Positions 15,510 through 25,715 of a stretch of 64,000 bases of DNA are shown piece after piece (position 1 is the stretch's first letter; every line of letters starts with the position of its first letter). The position numbers and the translations under genes are program-made. Below the pieces are notes generated by a model. It was not told where the DNA came from and ran no database searches. It worked only from the letters and a program-made list of their open reading frames with translations. Source of the stretch: Streptomyces sp. HPF1205 (GTDB lineage: Bacteria; Actinomycetota; Actinomycetes; Streptomycetales; Streptomycetaceae); assembly GCF_020400825.1 (NCBI RefSeq), contig NZ_JAINVH010000001.1, positions 434,001 through 498,000 of the forward strand, written 5' to 3'.

Positions 15510-16625
15510 TCACACCTGCTCGGTCTGGGTGGGCTGCGGCTGCTGCGGCACGGCGGGCGCCGCCCCGGGCACGGGCACCCCGACCTGCGTCCACGCCTTC
15601 ACCACCGCCTTGAGCTGCTCTCCCTCGCCGTACCGCGCCTTGGCGGCGGCCGCGGTGGCGGCTGCGAAGTCGGTGAACCGGGCGCTGGAGTGCAGCGAGC
15701 CGCCGGTCAGCGTGTCGTACCAGATCTGGCCGGCCTGCTCCCAGGCGTTGCCGCCGAGGGCGGCGGCCACCAGGTAGAAGGCGTGGTTGGGGATGCCGGA
15801 GTTGATGTGGACGCCCCCGTTGTCCTGCGAGGTGGTCACGTAGCCGTTCATCGTGGCCGGCTGCGGGTCCTTGCCGAGCCGCGGGTCGTCGTAGGCGGTG
15901 CCGGGCTCCTTCATGGAACGCAGGGCCTTGCCGCGCACGCCCGGGGCGAGCAGGTCCGCGCCGATCAGCCAGTCGGCCTCCTCGGCGCTCTGGCCGAGGG
16001 TGAACTGCTTGATCAGGCTGCCGAAGACGTCCGAGACCGATTCGTTCAGCGCGCCGGACTGGCCGTAGTAGTCGAGGTTGGCGCTGTGCTGGGTGACGCC
16101 GTGCGTCAACTCGTGGCCGATCACATCCACCGGAATGGTGAAGTCGAGGAAGATTTTCCCGTCCCCGTCGCCGAACACCATCTGCTCGCCGTTCCAGAAG
16201 GCGTTGTTGTAGCCCCGCAGGTAGTGGACGCTCGCGACGAGCGGCAGCCCGGCGCCGTCGATGGAGCGCCGGGCGTACGCCTTCAGATACGTCTCGAAGG
16301 TGGCGCCGAGGCCGTCGTACGCCCGGTTGACGCTCGCGTCCTTGGACGGCGGGCCGCCCTCGGCGCGGACCTCGGAGCCCGGCAGGGCGTCCTGGTGCCC
16401 GGCGTCGTGGATGGTGCGCCGCGGACGGTCCTGGTGGTGGGACGCGGCCCCGGCGGCGACGCCCTCGCCGCTCAGGACGCCGTGGACCGCGTTCAGCCCG
16501 CGGCGGGTGCGCTCGCGCGCGTCGTGCTCCAGGGTCCGGCGGGCGGTGGCGGACAGCTCCGCGTCGCCGGCCCGGGCGAGGCTGTCGAGAATGTGTGGCG
16601 GCACGATCGTGCAGAAGACTCCCAT
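15510..16625 (-). CDS. Protealysin-like M4 metallopeptidase
   Basis: Predicted 371-residue zinc endopeptidase (thermolysin family, protealysin branch). There is no signal peptide. A short propeptide-like N-terminus contains the protealysin precursor motif VPPHIL (residues 8-13). Zinc ligands are in HELTH (171-175), with Glu195 in NESVSD. GGVHINSGIPNHAFYLVA is the conserved C-terminal domain segment. The C-terminal tail is Pro/Gln-rich. ATG 16625 starts the motif-containing N-terminus. It is followed by its emfourin inhibitor gene. Protealysin-type enzymes act inside cells or are exported without Sec signals; they have been linked to interaction with other cells. Confidence 0.93.
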   Translation of the reverse strand: MGVFCTIVPPHILDSLARAGDAELSATARRTLEHDARERTRRGLNAVHGVLSGEGVAAGAASHHQDRPRRTIHDAGHQDALPGSEVRAEGGPPSKDASVNRAYDGLGATFETYLKAYARRSIDGAGLPLVASVHYLRGYNNAFWNGEQMVFGDGDGKIFLDFTIPVDVIGHELTHGVTQHSANLDYYGQSGALNESVSDVFGSLIKQFTLGQSAEEADWLIGADLLAPGVRGKALRSMKEPGTAYDDPRLGKDPQPATMNGYVTTSQDNGGVHINSGIPNHAFYLVAAALGGNAWEQAGQIWYDTLTGGSLHSSARFTDFAAATAAAAKARYGEGEQLKAVVKAWTQVGVPVPGAAPAVPQQPQPTQTEQV

Positions 16626-16796
16626 GTACGCAATGTCGCACGTCCCGCACGCAGTGTCACTGTCACGGGCCCGGGATTGACGAAATGGTGGGAAGCATCA
16701 TGGCTTTGCTGGACAAGGCCCTCCGTCTTGCATACTGAGAGGACGTACGCATCGGCTGTGTGATCCACGCGGCACTCGGCTAAGGTCTTGTCCATC

Positions 16797-16844
16797 ATGC
16801 GTTTCGGGCTGCTTCTTCTTAGCTGCCGCGGCGAGGGCCTGTAG
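16797..16844 (+). CDS. leuA leader peptide (attenuator)
   Basis: A 15-codon ORF, MRFGLLLLSCRGEGL, with four consecutive Leu codons (CTG CTT CTT CTT) and a fifth before the TAG. It ends 87 bp before leuA. The LLLLSCRG pattern is a recognised actinobacterial leader type upstream of leucine biosynthesis genes. Ribosome stalling at the Leu run under leucine starvation would favour an antiterminator in the 16845-16931 segment. CTT is a rare codon in this genome, which would sharpen the response. Confidence 0.85.
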   Translation: MRFGLLLLSCRGEGL

Positions 16845-18695
<1,851 letters not shown>

Positions 18696-18706
18696 TCACC
18701 CTTGAC

Positions 18707-18747
18707 GTGGGCCGCGGGTCGTCCCCCAGGGGGCGGTCGCGGCCCAC
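18707..18747 (+). terminator. leuA terminator
   Basis: A 10-bp stem (GTGGGCCGCG at 18707-18716, CGCGGCCCAC at 18738-18747) encloses a smaller CCCCC/GGGGG hairpin. It lies 11 bp after the leuA stop. The remaining ~350 bp up to the next gene is GC-rich low-complexity sequence in which I see no gene. Confidence 0.7.
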
Positions 18748-19094
18748 GCCACCGCGGCGGCGGTTCGCGTGCCCGAGCCGGCCGCGTGCCGCGCGCCCAA
18801 CCCTTCGGCCGCCTGGCCGCCCGTTCGCCCGCGCGGCGTCCGCCCGCCCGTTCGCCCGCGTGCCGCCGGCCCCGGTGCCGCCCGTCCCCGTGCCCCCACG
18901 CGTCCCCGTACACCCGCCACGTGCGGTCACCGGCGGCAAGCACGGCGAATTGCCCCCGTACGCGGTACTGACTGCGGATCCCCGGTGTGGCTAACATCAC
19001 GGCAGTACGGCACCGTGGCCGGTCGACCTTCAGCGCGCATACGGGCCGCTACGTGGTGCGTACCGGGACGAGGACGGCCGGAGGGTGCAGCGAG

Positions 19095-19808
19095 ATGAAG
19101 CTGGGGCTGTGTATCTGGGGTGTGCGAACCACCTGGCACACCGAGGACGACGGCGAGTTCTTCTGCCCCGACTGCGGCGGCGACCGCGCCTACCACCGCA
19201 GGACCGGCACCCGCCGCCTGACCGTGCTGGGCGTGCCCCTGCTGCCGAGGGGCTCTGCGGGCGTGGTCATCGAGTGCACCGCCTGCCACCGGCAGTACGG
19301 GGACGAGGCGCTGCTGCGGCCCACCACCACCCGGTTCTCGGCGATGCTGCGCGACGCCGTGCACACCATCGCCCTCGCCGTGCTCACCGCCGGCGGAGCG
19401 GCCGGCCGGCCGGCGCGGGAGGCCGCGGTGGGCGCCGTCCGCTCGGCCGGGTTCACCGACTGCACCGAGGACCAGCTCCTGGGCCTGCTCGCCGCCATTG
19501 TCGCGGACGAGGGCCGTTACAGGGCGTCCGACGAACTCGGCCCCGACTCCTTCGGCGACGCCGACGCCGTCGACGGGTGCGGAAGCTGGCTGTCCATCGA
19601 GCTGCACGAGGCGCTGGAGCCGCTCGCCGACCACCTGCTGCCGCAGGGCCGTGAGCGCGTCCTCCTCCAGGGCGCCCGTATCGCCCTGGCCGACGGGCCC
19701 TACCTGCCGGCCGAACGCGAGGTACTCGAAGCCGTCGGCCGCTGCCTGTCCCTGCCCCAGAACGACATCGACCGCCTGCTCGCGGCCGCCGCGGCGACGG
19801 CCTTCTGA
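19095..19808 (+). CDS. TerB-like protein with N-terminal zinc ribbon
   Basis: Predicted 237-residue protein. The N-terminus has a four-cysteine zinc-ribbon (FCPDCGGDRAY and ECTACHRQYG, about residues 19-65). The C-terminal two-thirds is helical and resembles the TerB/DjlA-like domain, with ARIALADGPYLPAEREVLEAVG and a pair of acidic helices. TerB domains are found in tellurite-resistance and stress/defence systems, possibly at the membrane with Ca2+. Function here is unknown. ATG 19095 follows GAGGGTGCAGCGAG; the upstream open frame to 18987 lacks coding character. Its TGA is in the same frame as the MMPL remnant downstream. Confidence 0.78.
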   Translation: MKLGLCIWGVRTTWHTEDDGEFFCPDCGGDRAYHRRTGTRRLTVLGVPLLPRGSAGVVIECTACHRQYGDEALLRPTTTRFSAMLRDAVHTIALAVLTAGGAAGRPAREAAVGAVRSAGFTDCTEDQLLGLLAAIVADEGRYRASDELGPDSFGDADAVDGCGSWLSIELHEALEPLADHLLPQGRERVLLQGARIALADGPYLPAEREVLEAVGRCLSLPQNDIDRLLAAAAATAF

Positions 19809-19883
19809 GCCAACTCCCCGCGTGGGTTCCCCGCAGGCGTCGGCCCGACCCCGCCTGCCCGTCGGCTGCCGGTTACTCCCCGG

Positions 19884-20726
19884 GGACTAACCACCGTCGT
19901 CGTCCCCGCCGCCGAGGCCACCGCGGCCCAGGCGGCGGTACGGGCGACCCCGGGCGTTGCCGGCGTGGCCGCCGGACGCACCGGCGGGGGCTGGACCGAG
20001 ATCGCCGCCTACCCGGCAGCGGCCCCGGACAGCCCCGCGGAACACGCCACGATCACCAGGCTGCGGGCGGCCACGGCCCCCGACGGCGGCCTGGTCGGCG
20101 GGGCGGACGCGCAGCGCATGGACACCGCCACCACCGCCTCCCGGGACCGCGGGATCGTCGTCCCGCTCGTCCTCGGCGCCGTCTTCCTGCTGCTCGCCGG
20201 CCTGCTGCGGAGCCTGGCCGCGCCGCTGCTGCTCACCGCCGCGACCGTCGCCGTGTGGGCCGCGGCCCTCGGCATCGGCGGCCTCGTGTTCGGGCCCGTC
20301 CTCGGGTTCCACGGCATCGACCCGGGCCTCCCCCTGCTGAGCTTCGTGTTCCTGGTGGCCCTCGGCGTCGACTACGGCATCTTCCTGACCCACCGCATGC
20401 GCGAAGAGGCCGGCCGGGGCGCCGACCCCCACCGCGCCACCATCGCCGCGCTGGAGTCCACCGGCGGTGTCATCGCCTCGGCCGGCGTCGTCCTCGCCGC
20501 CACCTTCACCGTCCTGACCACCCTGCCGCTGGTGATGATGGTCGAGATGGGCCTGGTCATCGCCGTCGGCGTCCTCCTGGACACCTTCGTCGTGCGCACC
20601 CTCCTCGTGCCGGCCGCCGCGACGCTCCTGTCCCACCGGCTGTGGTGGCCCTGGCTCCCGGCCGCCCACCGCCGGGAGCACGCGCGGCCGGCCGAGGGGA
20701 CGGGGGAGAGGACGGCGGCCCGGTAG
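19884..20726 (+). pseudogene. 5'-truncated MMPL (RND-type) transporter
   Basis: The reading frame from about 19884 encodes TTVVVPAAEATAA and then the second half of an MMPL lipid/drug exporter: the soluble loop, RDRGIVVPLVLGAVFLLLA, GVDYGIFLTHRMREEAG and a run of transmembrane helices to the C-terminus. MMPL proteins are normally about 700 residues or more with two such halves. Here the first half (about 350-400 residues) is missing, there is no ribosome-binding site, and the first possible start is a GTG at 19965 inside the homologous region. The remaining frame is intact, so the deletion may be recent. A TerB-like gene lies directly upstream. Confidence 0.8.
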
Positions 20727-20821
20727 CCGCTCCGGCCCGCACGGCACCGCGCCGGCCTGCCCGCGCGTGGAGTTATCCACAAGTCCCCGACAACTCTCCG
20801 CGCCGCGAGCCGCACGTCCCT

Positions 20822-20827
20822 CAGGAT
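20822..20827 (+). promoter_or_regulatory. -10 element of a leaderless promoter (kinase gene)
   Basis: CAGGAT ends six bases before ATG 20834. Transcription would start at or within a base or two of the ATG. The same CAGGAT plus six-base spacing occurs before the gene at 54667. Confidence 0.45.
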
Positions 20828-20833
20828 GGAGCC

Positions 20834-22537
20834 ATGGCAACAACGTCCACGTCCACGAGCCTCGCGCCACCGAGCGCAAGCCCGGGCACGGGCACCGGCC
20901 CGAGCACCGGGGTGCGCGCGGGTGCGGCCGTGCGCGCCCACGATCGGCCGGTCCCCGCCGGCCGGGTGGGCGCGCGCGATGTCGCGCCGGCCGCCCTCGT
21001 GTTCGTGGTCGAGGCAGCCATCGCCCTGTTCCTTCCCGAGGGCGTCGCCAGCCACCGGCCCGACGCGCTGGGGTGGCTGCTGCTGGCGGGCAGCGCGGCC
21101 GTGCTGGTGTGGCGCAGACGGCACCCGATGTGGTGCCTGCTGGGCATGGTCGCCGTCGTCGCCCCCTACCACTACCTGGAGTACCTCCAGGAGGCCCCGA
21201 TCCTGTCGAGCGTGGTCGCCCTGTACGCGATCGCGGTCGCCGGACCGCCGACCAGGACCTTCCTGGTGATACCCACGGTCGTGCTGCTCATGGCCGGCGT
21301 GATGTCGACCATAGGCAAGCCCCACGCGGGCACGGACATGCTGCGCAGCGCGGGCTGGATCGTGGCGGTCGCGGTGGCCGGCGAGGTGGTCCGCATGCAC
21401 CACGAGTACGTGGCGGCGATCATGGAACGGGCGGAACGGGCCGAGCGGACAAGGGAGGAGGAGGCGGCCCGCCGGGTGGCCGAGGAACGGCTGCGGATCG
21501 CCCGGGACCTGCACGACCTGCTCGCCCACAGCATCACTCTGATCGGTGTGCAGACCTCCGTCGCCGCGCACGTCCTGGTCGCCGACCCGGACCGGCTGGA
21601 CCGGGAAGCCGTCGCGGGCGCGCTCGACGCCATCGCGGAGACCTGCCGCGAGGCCCGCGCCGAACTGCGCACCACCTTGCGGGTGCTGCGGGCCGACGAG
21701 CACGGGCCGCTGCCGGACCTGGCGGGCATACCCGCGCTGACCGGGGCCGCGGAGGCGGCCGGCGCCCGGGTCGAGCTGACCGTGGACGTGGGCGCCGAGC
21801 CGCCGCCCGCGGTGGGGGCGGCCGCCTACAGGATCGTGCAGGAGTCGCTGACCAACGCGGTGCGCCACTCGGGCGCGGCCGCCCCGCACATCACGGTCGC
21901 CGTCCGCCGGGACGGCCCGGGCCTGCGGCTGCTGATACGTGACGACGGGCGGCGGACGGCCGGACCCGCGGCCGGCGGGGCGCACGGCGGGCCCGCCGTG
22001 CCCGGCGCGGCGGGTACGGGCGGTGCGGGCACCCGCGGCGGTGCGGGCACCCCCGGCGGCCCAAGTGGCCTTGGTACACCTGGCAGCCCCGGCACCCTCG
22101 GCGGCCTCCGCGCCCCTGGGGCCACCGGCACGCTCGGCGGCCTCGGCAATCCCGGCGCCCACGGCACGCTCGGCGCCCACGGCACGCTCGGCACCCACGG
22201 CACGCTCGGCGGCAATACGGGCGGTCCCGCCCTCGGCGGCAAACCCGGCCGGGCGGAGGGCGCGCGGCGTGCGGACGGTGGCGGCCGGGCGGAGGGCTTC
22301 GGCCGCGCGGAGGGCTTCGGCATCATCGGGATGCGGGAGCGGGCCCGCAGCGTGGGGGGCACGCTCACCGCCGGGCCGAGGACCGACGGGCCCGGGTTCG
22401 AGGTGACGGCCGAGCTGCCGTTCACCGTGGACCGCGGCGCGCCCGAGCACGGCCGGGAGCAGGACCGCCCCGAGCGCCCGCGGCCGCAGCAGCACCCCGG
22501 GGACAGCCCGCTCGCCCACCGAGGAGACCGCGGATGA
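20834..22537 (+). CDS. NarL-type sensor histidine kinase with Gly-rich insertion
   Basis: Predicted 567-residue membrane kinase that pairs with the response regulator it overlaps. Residues 1-50 are low-complexity. About four or five hydrophobic helices span 52-185. A coiled helix (195-222) leads to the HisKA_3 dimerisation motif RIARDLHDLLAHS with phospho-acceptor His227. The HATPase_c domain has an N box ESLTNAVRHS (Asn341) and G1 LLIRDDGR (about 366-373). Then come about 117 residues of Gly/Ala/Thr/Pro/His repeats before the second Gly box FGIIGMRERA (495-504). The stop overlaps the regulator ATG (ATGA). The signal sensed is unknown. The insertion replaces the normal short ATP lid. Confidence 0.9.
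   Translation: MATTSTSTSLAPPSASPGTGTGPSTGVRAGAAVRAHDRPVPAGRVGARDVAPAALVFVVEAAIALFLPEGVASHRPDALGWLLLAGSAAVLVWRRRHPMWCLLGMVAVVAPYHYLEYLQEAPILSSVVALYAIAVAGPPTRTFLVIPTVVLLMAGVMSTIGKPHAGTDMLRSAGWIVAVAVAGEVVRMHHEYVAAIMERAERAERTREEEAARRVAEERLRIARDLHDLLAHSITLIGVQTSVAAHVLVADPDRLDREAVAGALDAIAETCREARAELRTTLRVLRADEHGPLPDLAGIPALTGAAEAAGARVELTVDVGAEPPPAVGAAAYRIVQESLTNAVRHSGAAAPHITVAVRRDGPGLRLLIRDDGRRTAGPAAGGAHGGPAVPGAAGTGGAGTRGGAGTPGGPSGLGTPGSPGTLGGLRAPGATGTLGGLGNPGAHGTLGAHGTLGTHGTLGGNTGGPALGGKPGRAEGARRADGGGRAEGFGRAEGFGIIGMRERARSVGGTLTAGPRTDGPGFEVTAELPFTVDRGAPEHGREQDRPERPRPQQHPGDSPLAHRGDRG
21959..22309 (+). repeat. Gly-rich coding repeat inside kinase ATP-binding domain
   Basis: Degenerate 9-18 bp units encode GTLGG, GAHGTLG, GTHGTLGG and GTPGG. 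They lie between the G1 and second glycine boxes of the kinase, in frame. Unit similarity (CACGGCACGCTCGGC recurs) suggests expansion by slippage. Confidence 0.8.
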
Positions 22538-23226
22538 CCACACCCGAGCCGATCCGGGTGCTGCTGGCCGACGACCAGACGCTGGTACGGGCCGCGTTCG
22601 CGATGCTCGTCGAGTCCGCCCGCGACATGGAGGTGGTGGGACAGGCCGGTAACGGCGCGCAGGCCGTCGCGCTGGCCCGCAGCGCCCGCGCCGACGTGGT
22701 CGTCATGGACGTCCGCATGCCGGAGACGGACGGCATCGAGGCGACCCGGCGGATCGCCGCGGACGACGACCTGGCGGGCGTGCGCGTCCTGGTGCTCACG
22801 ACCTACGACGACGACGAGAACGTGGTGGCGGCGCTGCGGGCGGGCGCGTCCGGGTTCTTGGTCAAGGACACCAGGCCCGCCGACCTGCTGGACGCGATAC
22901 GCACCGTGGCCGCCGGGGACTCGCTGCTGTCGCCCGGGCCCACCGCCAAGCTGATCGCCCGGGTGCTGCGGCTGCCCGACCGGCCGCCGGTCAGCGCGCC
23001 CGCGCCCGCCCGGCTCGCGGGCCTGTCGGAGCGGGAGCGCGAGGTGCTCACCATGGTGGCCAGGGGCCTGAACAACGCCGAGACCGGCGAGGCGCTGGGC
23101 CTGAGCCCGCTCACCGCCAAGACCCACGTCAGCCGGATCATGGGCAAGCTCGGCGCCCGCGACCGCGCCCAACTGGTCATCGCCGCCTACGAGTCCGGGC
23201 TGGTCGCGCCCGGCGCCGACCGCTGA
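22534..23226 (+). CDS. NarL/LuxR-type response regulator
   Basis: Predicted 230-residue DNA-binding response regulator. The receiver domain has the acidic pocket ADDQ (residues 12-15), phospho-acceptor Asp59 in VVVMDVRMP, and the conserved Lys in GFLVKD. The C-terminal LuxR-type HTH is LSEREREVLTMVARGLNN followed by LSPLTAKTHVSRIMGKL. It overlaps the kinase gene by four bases, so both are made together. Its targets are not visible; no other genes sit in the operon, since recO has its own promoter-like element 59-64 bp after the stop. Confidence 0.96.
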   Translation: MTTPEPIRVLLADDQTLVRAAFAMLVESARDMEVVGQAGNGAQAVALARSARADVVVMDVRMPETDGIEATRRIAADDDLAGVRVLVLTTYDDDENVVAALRAGASGFLVKDTRPADLLDAIRTVAAGDSLLSPGPTAKLIARVLRLPDRPPVSAPAPARLAGLSEREREVLTMVARGLNNAETGEALGLSPLTAKTHVSRIMGKLGARDRAQLVIAAYESGLVAPGADR

Positions 23227-23284
23227 GCCGGCGCCGGTCCCGGAAGTCCGCCCGCACCGGGGACGGCGCGCGCGGGACGTGAGC

Positions 23285-23290
23285 GAGAAT
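23285..23290 (+). promoter_or_regulatory. -10 element of a leaderless promoter (recO)
   Basis: GAGAAT ends seven bases before ATG 23298 with no Shine-Dalgarno between. This spacing argues for ATG 23298 rather than the in-frame ATG 23289, which lies inside the hexamer. Confidence 0.5.
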
Positions 23291-23297
23291 GGACGGC

Positions 23298-24044
23298 ATG
23301 AGTCTGTTCCGCGACGACGGCATCGTGCTGCGCACCCAGAAGCTGGGTGAGGCGGACCGGATCATCACCCTGCTGACCCGCAGGAACGGCAGGGTGCGGG
23401 CGGTGGCCAGGGGAGTGCGGCGCACCAAGTCGAAGTTCGGCGCCCGGCTGGAGCCGTTCAGCCACGTGGACGTGCAGTTCTTCGCGCGCGGCGGCGAACT
23501 GATCGGCCGCGGCCTGCCGCTGTGCACGCAGGGCGAGACCATCGCGCCGTACGGCGGGGCGATCGTCACCGACTACGAGCGGTACACGGCCGGCACCGCG
23601 ATGCTGGAGACCGCCGAGCGGTTCACCGACCACGAGGGCGAGCCCGCCGTGCAGCAGTATCTGCTGCTGGTCGGGGCGCTGCGCACGCTCGCGGCCGGGG
23701 AGCACGACCCGCGGCTGGTGCTGGACGCGTTCTTGCTGCGTTCGCTGGCCGTCAACGGGTACGCGCCGAGCTTCGACGACTGCGCGCGGTGCGGAATGCC
23801 CGGCCCCAACCGGTTCTTCTCGGTCGGCGCGGGCGGTGTGGTGTGCGGTGACTGCCGGGTGCCCGGAAGCGTCGTACCCTCACGGGAAGCACTGGAACTG
23901 CTCGGCGCGCTGCTGGGCGGCGACTGGGAGACCGCGGACGCGTGCGCGCCGCGGCACTGCCGGGAGGGCAGCGGCCTGGTGGCGGCGTACCTCCAGTGGC
24001 ATCTGGAGCGCGGGCTGCGGTCGCTGCGGTTCGTGGAGAGATAG
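23298..24044 (+). CDS. recO: DNA repair protein RecO
   Basis: Predicted 248-residue protein of the RecFOR pathway that loads RecA and anneals single strands. The N-terminal OB fold begins [20 protein letters not shown], with [16 protein letters not shown] as the conserved basic segment. The C-terminal part has a zinc-binding cluster: [15 protein letters not shown] and VVCGDCR. ATG 23298 is preferred over ATG 23289 because it matches the usual Streptomyces N-terminus and fits a leaderless promoter. uppS follows 50 bp later on the same strand with its own ribosome-binding site, a common gene pair. Confidence 0.95.
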   Translation: MSLFRDDGIVLRTQKLGEADRIITLLTRRNGRVRAVARGVRRTKSKFGARLEPFSHVDVQFFARGGELIGRGLPLCTQGETIAPYGGAIVTDYERYTAGTAMLETAERFTDHEGEPAVQQYLLLVGALRTLAAGEHDPRLVLDAFLLRSLAVNGYAPSFDDCARCGMPGPNRFFSVGAGGVVCGDCRVPGSVVPSREALELLGALLGGDWETADACAPRHCREGSGLVAAYLQWHLERGLRSLRFVER

Positions 24045-24094
24045 CGGCGCACCGTCACATCGGCCGCCGGAAGATCGTCAGGAGAAGAACGAGC

Positions 24095-24910
24095 ATGGCA
24101 CGTCGCGGGATTCTGGGCCGTAACCGGACCGCGTACCGCACCCCCGACCCCCATCCGTCCGGCGCGCGGCCCCCGAAGCTCCCCGGCGAGCTGGTCCCCA
24201 AGCACGTCGCGATCGTCATGGACGGCAACGGGCGGTGGGCCAAGGAGCGCGGCCTGCCCCGCACCGAGGGCCACAAGGTCGGCGAGGGCGTCGTCCTCGA
24301 CGTCCTCAAGGGCTGCCTGGAGATCGGCGTCAAGAACCTGTCGCTCTACGCGTTCTCCACCGAGAACTGGAAGCGTTCCCCCGACGAGGTCCGCTTCCTG
24401 ATGAACTTCAACCGCGACGTGATCCGCCGCCGCCGCGACGAGATGGACGAACTGGGCATCCGCATCCGCTGGGCCGGTCGCATGCCCAAGATGTGGAAGT
24501 CGGTGGTCCAGGAGCTCCAGGTCGCCCAGGAGCAGACGGTCGGCAACGACGCGATGACCCTTTATTTCTGCCTCAACTACGGGGGCCGGGCGGAGATCGC
24601 CGACGCCGCCCAGGCGCTCGCCCGCGACATCGCCGCCGGCCGCCTGGACCCCGGCAAGGTCAACGAGAAGACCTTCGCCAAGTACCTGTACTACCCGGAC
24701 ATGCCCGACGTGGACCTGTTCCTGCGCCCCAGCGGCGAGCAGCGCACCTCCAACTACCTGATCTGGCAGTCCAGCTACGCGGAAATGGTGTTCCAGGACG
24801 TGCTGTGGCCCGACTTCGACCGCCGCGACCTGTGGCGTGCGTGCGTGGAGTACGCCTCCCGCGACCGCCGCTTCGGCGGGGCCCTGCCGAACGAGGCGGA
24901 GAGGCGCTAG
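24095..24910 (+). CDS. uppS: Polyprenyl diphosphate synthase (undecaprenyl type)
   Basis: Predicted 271-residue cis-prenyltransferase that extends farnesyl (or related) diphosphate with isopentenyl diphosphate to the lipid carrier for cell-wall synthesis, acting at the inner membrane face. The catalytic loop [17 protein letters not shown] with its Asp lies at about residues 37-53, followed by GHKVGEG. The C-terminal signatures are [18 protein letters not shown] and [17 protein letters not shown] 24095 follows AGGAGAAG at about 24080. It is transcribed with or just after recO and is convergent with zur. Confidence 0.96.
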   Translation: MARRGILGRNRTAYRTPDPHPSGARPPKLPGELVPKHVAIVMDGNGRWAKERGLPRTEGHKVGEGVVLDVLKGCLEIGVKNLSLYAFSTENWKRSPDEVRFLMNFNRDVIRRRRDEMDELGIRIRWAGRMPKMWKSVVQELQVAQEQTVGNDAMTLYFCLNYGGRAEIADAAQALARDIAAGRLDPGKVNEKTFAKYLYYPDMPDVDLFLRPSGEQRTSNYLIWQSSYAEMVFQDVLWPDFDRRDLWRACVEYASRDRRFGGALPNEAERR

Positions 24911-24960
24911 CTGTATTGACCCGCGCCGCGCCCCCGCACCGCCCGCCCGGCGCCCCACTC

Positions 24961-25023
24961 TCCGGCGGGCGCGCCCACTCCCGGCGGGCGCGCTCCCCGC
25001 GCTCCCCGCGCTCCCCGCGCTCT
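24961..25023. repeat. GC-rich tandem repeats between uppS and zur
   Basis: CCGGCGGGCGCGC occurs twice about 18 bp apart, then a 9-bp unit (GCGCTCCCC) is repeated about three times right up to the zur stop codon. They sit between two convergent stops and may serve as a bidirectional transcription barrier. Confidence 0.6.
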
Positions 25024-25449
25024 CTAGCCGCGGGCGGCGCCGCCGGCCGCGCAGTCCGCGCACGTACCGAAGATCTCCACCGTGTGGGCCACGTCCACGA
25101 AGCCGTGGTCGGCGGCGATGGCGTCGGCCCACGTCTCGACGGCGGGGCCCTCCACCTCGACGGCCTTGCCGCAGCCGCGGCAGACCAGGTGGTGGTGGTG
25201 CCCGCCGCCCGAGCAGCGGCGGTAGACGGACTCGCCCTCGCCGGTGCGCAGCACGTCGATCTCGCCGGCGTCGGCGAGGGACTGCAAGGTGCGGTAGACG
25301 GTGGTCAGGCCAACGGAGTCGCCGCGGTGCTTGAGGATGTCGTGCAGGTCCTGGGCGCTGCGGAACTCGTCGACCTCCGCGAGGGCCGCCGCCACCGCGG
25401 CCCGCTGCCGGGTCGAACGGCCACGCACGGGATTCTTGGCGGTGGTCAC
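25024..25449 (-). CDS. zur: Zinc-responsive Fur-family repressor Zur
   Basis: Predicted 141-residue zinc-dependent repressor. The winged helix covers residues 1-80 (RSTRQRAAVAAALAEVDEFR, then HRGDSVGLTTVYRTLQSL). The metal and dimer domain has the His-rich SGGGHHHHLVCRGCGKAV and the second Cys pair GTCADC. I chose GTG 25449 because GGAGG lies five bases upstream; an in-frame upstream ATG at 25545 adds only unrelated Pro/Arg sequence. It should repress zinc uptake genes when zinc-loaded. In S. coelicolor zur follows the znuACB transporter genes; here glyS lies directly upstream with no znu genes between. Confidence 0.93.
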   Translation of the reverse strand: MTTAKNPVRGRSTRQRAAVAAALAEVDEFRSAQDLHDILKHRGDSVGLTTVYRTLQSLADAGEIDVLRTGEGESVYRRCSGGGHHHHLVCRGCGKAVEVEGPAVETWADAIAADHGFVDVAHTVEIFGTCADCAAGGAARG

Positions 25450-25646
25450 CGTGTCCTCCGTCGGTTCGTCCGGGTGGTTCGGCCGGGGCGGGCCGGGTTC
25501 CCGCCGGCCCTCGTCCGGCCCGGCTGGAGTCCGTCGCCCGTCCATTGTGCCAGGTCGGGGTCCCGCGGGCGGCGTCCGCGTACCGCAGCGCGCCGCGGCC
25601 CGGCGGCCCGGCCGGACGCGGACGCGGCGGGCCGGACGATACAGAT

Positions 25647-25677
25647 TTGGAAAGCCCCCCGCACCCGCCGGTAATCT
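25647..25677 (+). promoter_or_regulatory. Candidate glyS promoter
   Basis: TTGGAA (25647-25652) and TAATCT (25672-25677) are 19 bp apart, slightly long for a vegetative promoter, and lie about 40 bp before the glyS start in an AT-richer patch. Confidence 0.45.
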
Positions 25678-25715
25678 GGGACGACTGACCGCTTCGTCGT
25701 ACTGAAGAGAGCACC

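Noticed and set aside
20255..20833. Upstream extension of the sensor kinase frame
   Set aside because: Overlaps the MMPL remnant in another frame and has shadow composition; ATG 20834 gives the normal N-terminus.
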